Source of the DNA: Desulfitobacterium_A sp035539115
GTDB lineage: Bacteria > Bacillota > Desulfitobacteriia > Desulfitobacteriales > Desulfitobacteriaceae
Length of the DNA stretch: 64,000 nt
Assembly: GCF_035539115.1 (NCBI RefSeq)
Contig: NZ_DATLJA010000015.1
Span: 4,656 to 68,655 of the forward strand
Direction: 5' to 3'
The position numbers and the translations under genes were made by a program. Of this stretch, positions 60,543 to 64,000 are shown in pieces. The first letter of the stretch is position 1. Each line of letters opens with the position of its first letter. A model generated the notes under the pieces. It was not told the origin of the DNA, did no database searches, and saw only the letters and a program-made list of their open reading frames with translations.

Positions 60543-61499
60543 TTAGGCGTTTGTACTACCACTTTCCTTGCTTAAAGAGAGAATTTGCGTTCCCGGATAA
60601 AAATGACTAAGAATTTCTTGATAGGAACTTCCCGCCTTACCTAAATCATTCGCCCCGTACTGGGACATTCCGACGGCATGACCGTTCCCATAAGTTTTAA
60701 TCTGGATTTCCTCCGGCTTGATCGACAATTCAATATCTGTGGACGCAAGACCTAAGAGCGTGCGGAGTTGCGCAGCTGAGTAAACCTTACCTAAAACACG
60801 CACATCCTTCGCTCGCCCAGCTGCAGTTTGACTTGAAATTACAAAGTCTGTCGCAATAAACGCTTTAGGGGCTATCGTAAGTCCGAGTTTCTGATAGAGC
60901 GTGCTCGGCGTGAACACATAGGTTTTGACAAAACGTGTCTGATTAACTTCTCCTGAATCAACATTCTGTAGATACGTTCGTGCTGAGCTCCAGACCTCTT
61001 CCGCTCGTTCAGTCGATTTACGCCCACTACTGCTATGATAATAGGCATCAATATATTGACCGTTCGCAACGAGAACTTGACCTTTTGTACTTTGGACAGA
61101 ATTTACAATCTGTCCATGGTAACGCCAATAAGCCCACCATCCCCACTTTACTTTCATTTGCGCATCAGAGATCCAGGCTTGAGTGAGCACCGTTGTATCT
61201 ACATCATAACCTGGATCAGAAACAGATCTCTGGCTGATCCGTTTAGCAGCAAACGTTCGGGCTGCTACGGCTTGGGCTTTCAGTGCTTCGAGATTGAACT
61301 CAGCCGGCATTTCTGCTGCGACAACCCCAACCAAATATTCCTCTAGAGCAAGTGTTTCAACTTTGTCGTTCGGCATTTTCACTCGTATCTCAAAGTCTCC
61401 TGTCAGAGTCTCCCCTTTTTGCCAGCGCATAATCGTCGAAGGTATTAAAAGGATAATGATCAACGAAAGCACAAGGATGGTTATCCCTTCTTTTTTCAA
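60543..61499 (-). CDS. spoIID: stage II sporulation protein D
   Basis: A 318-residue lytic transglycosylase needed for engulfment. Transmembrane helix at 7-25, then LEEYLVGVVAAEMPAEFN, AQAVAARTFA with the catalytic-region Glu, DAYYHSSSGRKSTERAEEVW and a C-terminal GHAVGMSQYGANDLGKAG. These are the SpoIID family motifs. TTG 61499 follows GGAGAGGAGG. A sigma-E-like promoter lies just upstream (61536-61562). Situated after murA, as in Bacillus. Confidence 0.96.
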   Translation of the reverse strand: MKKEGITILVLSLIIILLIPSTIMRWQKGETLTGDFEIRVKMPNDKVETLALEEYLVGVVAAEMPAEFNLEALKAQAVAARTFAAKRISQRSVSDPGYDVDTTVLTQAWISDAQMKVKWGWWAYWRYHGQIVNSVQSTKGQVLVANGQYIDAYYHSSSGRKSTERAEEVWSSARTYLQNVDSGEVNQTRFVKTYVFTPSTLYQKLGLTIAPKAFIATDFVISSQTAAGRAKDVRVLGKVYSAAQLRTLLGLASTDIELSIKPEEIQIKTYGNGHAVGMSQYGANDLGKAGSSYQEILSHFYPGTQILSLSKESGSTNA

Positions 61500-61535
61500 A
61501 GACTATCCTCCTCTCCGCAGTACAAGCTTTGCTTA

Positions 61536-61562
61536 ACTTTATGCGTGATGGAGAATCATTAT
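61536..61562 (-). promoter_or_regulatory. candidate sigma-E promoter of spoIID
   Basis: Minus strand: ATA at 61562-61560, 16 bases, then CATAAAGT at 61543-61536, close to the sigma-E consensus ATA-N16-18-CATAnnnT. It lies about 37 bp before the spoIID start. spoIID of Bacillus is sigma-E dependent. Confidence 0.5.
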
Positions 61563-61579
61563 GACGATGAAAGGGTGCA

Positions 61580-61607
61580 AAAAAGGAGCACCTAAATGCT
61601 CCTTTTT
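61580..61607 (-). terminator. rho-independent terminator after murA
   Basis: AAAAAGGAGCA and TGCTCCTTTTT, loop of 6, ending in Ts. It separates murA from spoIID. Confidence 0.85.
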
Positions 61608-61621
61608 TAGACGATCTCAAT

Positions 61622-62872
61622 TTAATCTTCTCGACGTATTTTCGCTCCTATCCCGTTGAGCTTATGTTCAATTCCTTCATATCCTCGATCAATATGTTGT
61701 ACTCCAGAAATTTCGGTTTCTCCTTCTGCAGTCAAAGCCGACAAAATCAAGGCAGCGCCTGCCCTTAGATCTGTAGCCGTTACCTGTGCCCCATTCAAAC
61801 GTTCAACCCCTTGGACGATTGCACTTCGACCTTCTATTTTAATATCTGCGCCCATACGTTTAAGTTCATCAACATGCATGAAACGATTTTCAAAAACAGT
61901 CTCCGTCACCATCCCTGTCCCCTTGGCCATACAAAGCAGGGCTAGAAAAGGTGCCTGCAAATCCGTGGGAAAGCCCGGATGAACCTGGGTTTTAATATCT
62001 ACTGCATGATATTTACCATCCCCGCGAACTCGAATTCCCTCATCCTCTTCTTGAAATTCAATTCCTGCCTCATCCATTTTAGCGAGAACGGGTTTAAGAT
62101 GGTCAGTAATCACGTTTTGAACGAAAACATCTCCACCTGATGCTGCAGCCATCAAAAGATAGCTGCCCGCTTCAATCCGATCAGGAATTACCGTATGATT
62201 TGCCCCATGGAATTCATGAACTCCTTCAATATGAATCACGCTGGTCCCTGCGCCTCGAACTTTCCCACCCATTTGGTTAAGAAAATTTGCAAGATCAACA
62301 ATTTCCGGTTCTTGTGCTGCGTTTTCGATGAGCGTCGTACCTTCAGCACCCGCTGCCGCCATCATGATATTCTCAGTGGCACCGACACTTGGAAAATCGA
62401 GATAAATTCGTGCCCCCTTCAAAACAGGAGCAGTGACATCGAGATAGCCATGATCCATTCGGACCTCCGCGCCCAACGCTTCAAGACCTTTTAAATGCCA
62501 ATTGATCGGGCGTGATCCAATCGCGCAACCGCCTGGATGAGAGATCCGTACATGCCCTGTCCTTGCTAGCAAGGGCCCCATCGTGACGATCGAGGCTCGC
62601 ATTTTCGAAACTAGCTCATGTGGTGCTTGAACACTTGTAATTTCAGCTGTATTTATTAATAACTGCGACCCTACCCTCTTAACCTGGGATCCAAAAGAAC
62701 CGATAACTTGGCACATGACTTCAACATCCAACAAATGAGGAGCATCATCAATGCACAAAGGTTCGGGTGACAGCAAGCTGGCCGCGATAATTGGTAAAAC
62801 TGCGTTTTTAGCTCCACTGACGGTTATCGTTCCTTCGAGAAAGTTTCCGCCAGTAACGATGAGTTTGCTCAA
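61622..62872 (-). CDS. murA: UDP-N-acetylglucosamine 1-carboxyvinyltransferase
   Basis: First committed enzyme of peptidoglycan synthesis, adding enolpyruvate from PEP to UDP-GlcNAc. VSGAKNAVLPIIAA (substrate Lys and Asn) at the start and HPGGCAIGSRPIN with the catalytic Cys that fosfomycin modifies. The inside-out alpha/beta barrel repeats follow to DRGYEGIEHKL. TTG 62872 lies 10 bp from AAAGGGGG; a GTG at 62884 is inside the site. 416 residues, typical. Upstream neighbour is ywmB. Confidence 0.96.
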   Translation of the reverse strand: MSKLIVTGGNFLEGTITVSGAKNAVLPIIAASLLSPEPLCIDDAPHLLDVEVMCQVIGSFGSQVKRVGSQLLINTAEITSVQAPHELVSKMRASIVTMGPLLARTGHVRISHPGGCAIGSRPINWHLKGLEALGAEVRMDHGYLDVTAPVLKGARIYLDFPSVGATENIMMAAAGAEGTTLIENAAQEPEIVDLANFLNQMGGKVRGAGTSVIHIEGVHEFHGANHTVIPDRIEAGSYLLMAAASGGDVFVQNVITDHLKPVLAKMDEAGIEFQEEDEGIRVRGDGKYHAVDIKTQVHPGFPTDLQAPFLALLCMAKGTGMVTETVFENRFMHVDELKRMGADIKIEGRSAIVQGVERLNGAQVTATDLRAGAALILSALTAEGETEISGVQHIDRGYEGIEHKLNGIGAKIRRED

Positions 62873-62971
62873 GTGCTGAAGCACCCCCTTTACGATTTAA
62901 CACATACCTTGACTTGCTTCTATTCTCCCTTTATACCCGTTTTTCCTGCTAAATGTACAAAGTTCGTTACT

Positions 62972-63607
62972 TTAAAATTCTTCCAGCAAGACCGGAATAG
63001 CTAAAACCGTTTTTGCCCCCTGAGATGCACTTCGAGTGAGGAGTTGAATATTCACGGAATCACGGCCGGCTTGAACTACCGGGAAGAACCCTTCTTGCCA
63101 ACCTGCAATTGATGCAGTTGTCCCTGTAATGACCCCTTGCTTAGGTTCAAACCCATTTTGTCTGAGATAGACCATACCATCCACCCTTGCGTCGATTCTT
63201 TCATCGAAATAGGCTTTTCCCCCTTCCTGCTCAACCATCTGAGCCACAGCCTCAAACCAGGTCAATATTTCAGCCTCGTCCGATGCCTTAAGACGCCGAT
63301 AACCTGATACTGTCAAGGCTTTCTGCGAATCATGCGATTCCCATTCCCAACCCGCTTGGGAAAGAACCTGATTGTTTATAAATTCAGAATGTGAGGCGCT
63401 ATCTTGCCCATCAAACCAGAGAATTACCTGAGCTTCAGCTTCAGAAACGTCTGTCAGTCCAGAGTTAAGTAGCAAAGGTGGATGTTCTTTCTGTTGCTTG
63501 TTAACTACCATAGAGTTGGATGCAGCGACAACAATAAGCAAGTTAATTATAATAAAGAGTACGACCATAACAATAAATAGCCGGAAGTTGCGACTCGACA
63601 AACCCAT
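62972..63607 (-). CDS. ywmB: YwmB family (TATA-box-binding-like) protein
   Basis: 211 residues: N-terminal transmembrane helix (LFIVMVVLFIIINLLIVVAA) and an extracellular domain. The region IDARVDGMVYLRQNGFEPKQ and the sheet/helix pattern fit the YwmB family, whose fold resembles the TATA-binding protein; function unknown. In Bacillus ywmB precedes murAA and spoIID, as here. The start ATG 63607 is very near GGAGGAG; TTG at 63601 is also possible. Confidence 0.8.
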   Translation of the reverse strand: MGLSSRNFRLFIVMVVLFIIINLLIVVAASNSMVVNKQQKEHPPLLLNSGLTDVSEAEAQVILWFDGQDSASHSEFINNQVLSQAGWEWESHDSQKALTVSGYRRLKASDEAEILTWFEAVAQMVEQEGGKAYFDERIDARVDGMVYLRQNGFEPKQGVITGTTASIAGWQEGFFPVVQAGRDSVNIQLLTRSASQGAKTVLAIPVLLEEF

Positions 63608-63735
63608 TCTCCTCCCATGACATTACACTAATTCCTGTCAGAAGTATATTTTCCTCTAGAATTAGTGTTGCCAAAGCACGAAAAAGATAACATCTTTCAG
63701 TGCGAAGAATTAATGTTTTTCTCGCTGACAAAGTA

Positions 63736-63829
63736 ATAAAGAAAACCCGGCTTTCGCCGAGCTTTGCGAAAGCGAAAACCGCTGGTTGCACTTATGCTAT
63801 CTGCCAAAAATTTATACTTTCTGTTAGTA
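63736..63829 (-). repeat. interspersed repeat, copy 7
   Basis: Complete 94-bp copy, beginning ATAAAGAAAACCCGGCTTTC and ending ATACTTTCTGTTAGTA on the plus strand. GCTTTCGC and GCGAAAGC form a perfect 8-bp hairpin. The next repeat follows with no spacer. Confidence 0.9.
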
Positions 63830-64000
63830 TAAAGAAAACCCGGATTTCGCCGAGCTTTGGCGATAAAGAAAACTTGGCTAGCACCAAGCCCTAGCGAAGG
63901 TGGTAGGCCTAGTTGCCTTATCCTGCCGGACTTAACCACTTGCATCGTAGGATAAAGAAAACTTGGCTTGTGCCAAGCAAAGCGAAGGCAGAAGCCCTAG
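63830..64000 (-). repeat. interspersed repeat, composite copy 8 (cut by window edge)
   Basis: Begins TATAAAGAAAACCCGGATTTC, then after GCTTTGGCG carries the nested module (CTTATCCTGCCGGACTTAAC, GCATCGTAGGA), and then starts yet another left end (TAAAGAAAACTTGGCTTGTG). The right end is outside the window. Confidence 0.8.

Noticed and set aside
826..63829. TA target-site duplication of a mariner-type MITE
   Set aside because: TA flanks most copies, but for the copy in the ligase-like gene removal of the element plus one TA would create a TAA stop, and no terminal inverted repeats are visible.
63700..64000. Possible CRISPR array because of tandem repeats at the right edge
   Set aside because: Repeats are about 95 bp, unequal, nested and not separated by uniform spacers; no cas genes.

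Overview
The window looks like chromosomal DNA of an anaerobic, endospore-forming Gram-positive bacterium, most plausibly Peptococcaceae/Desulfitobacteriaceae (Desulfosporosinus or Desulfitobacterium type). Three things suggest this: sporulation genes (spoIID, spoIIID, a SpoIIQ-like M23 protein, and the sigI/rsgI pair), the anaerobic glpABC glycerol-3-phosphate dehydrogenase, and Firmicutes gene order (rapZ-yvcK-whiA; uvrB/uvrA; ftsEX-M23-ctpA; hpf-secA-prfB; ywmB-murA-spoIID-M23-spoIIID-mreB). Almost every gene is on the minus strand, so operons read from high to low coordinates. The genus is an inference from gene content, not from a database search.

Layout. 1-6.2 kb: glycerol/glycerophosphodiester block (partial ugpQ-like gene, decayed phoU/NptA relic, glpC, glpB, glpA, glpP). 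6.2-10.9 kb: rpoN (sigma-54), whiA, yvcK, rapZ. 10.9-16 kb: solute-binding lipoprotein, B12-binding radical SAM protein, polysaccharide deacetylase, HAD phosphatase. 16-22.3 kb: uvrA, PNPOx-like flavoprotein, a 736-bp hairpin-rich non-coding block, uvrB. 22.4-29.7 kb: sugar-binding-like lipoprotein, small holin-like membrane protein, P-loop ATPase, ctpA, M23 peptidase, ftsX, ftsE. 29.7-31.6 kb: XRE regulator, CheY-like protein, broken family-2 glycosyltransferase. 31.7-38.6 kb: split transketolase, prfB with programmed frameshift, secA, hpf, cold-shock gene. 38.7-42.8 kb: polar amino-acid ABC transporter with two paralogous binding proteins, then a zinc-ribbon protein. 42.9-45.5 kb: comFC and comFA. 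45.6-51.7 kb: envelope and accessory proteins (VanW, GH113-like, DUF1287, DUF5316, DUF2680 and unknowns), several of them small. 51.7-58 kb: O-antigen-ligase-like protein, fabZ, glycosyltransferase, rsgI, sigI, WecG/TagA transferase. 58-63.6 kb: mreB/mbl, spoIIID, SpoIIQ-like M23, spoIID, murA, ywmB.

The most unusual signal is a family of about 95-bp interspersed repeats. There are six full copies, one truncated copy, one composite copy running off the right edge, and two degenerate relatives. Five copies sit immediately beyond the T-tract of a rho-independent terminator and always in the same orientation. One lies inside the O-antigen-ligase-like gene without breaking its reading frame, adding about 32 residues. 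A second repeat module is nested inside the hairpin of some copies. Paired changes in the hairpin arms suggest that the fold is maintained.

Other points of interest are a hexanucleotide tandem repeat in the acidic region of sigma-54, an in-frame stop that seems to split one envelope protein in two, a SpoIIQ-like M23 domain lacking one catalytic histidine, a terminator encoded antisense inside the end of a convergent gene, and a candidate sigma-E promoter for spoIID. Start codons below were moved from the longest open frame wherever a clear ribosome-binding site favoured an internal start.
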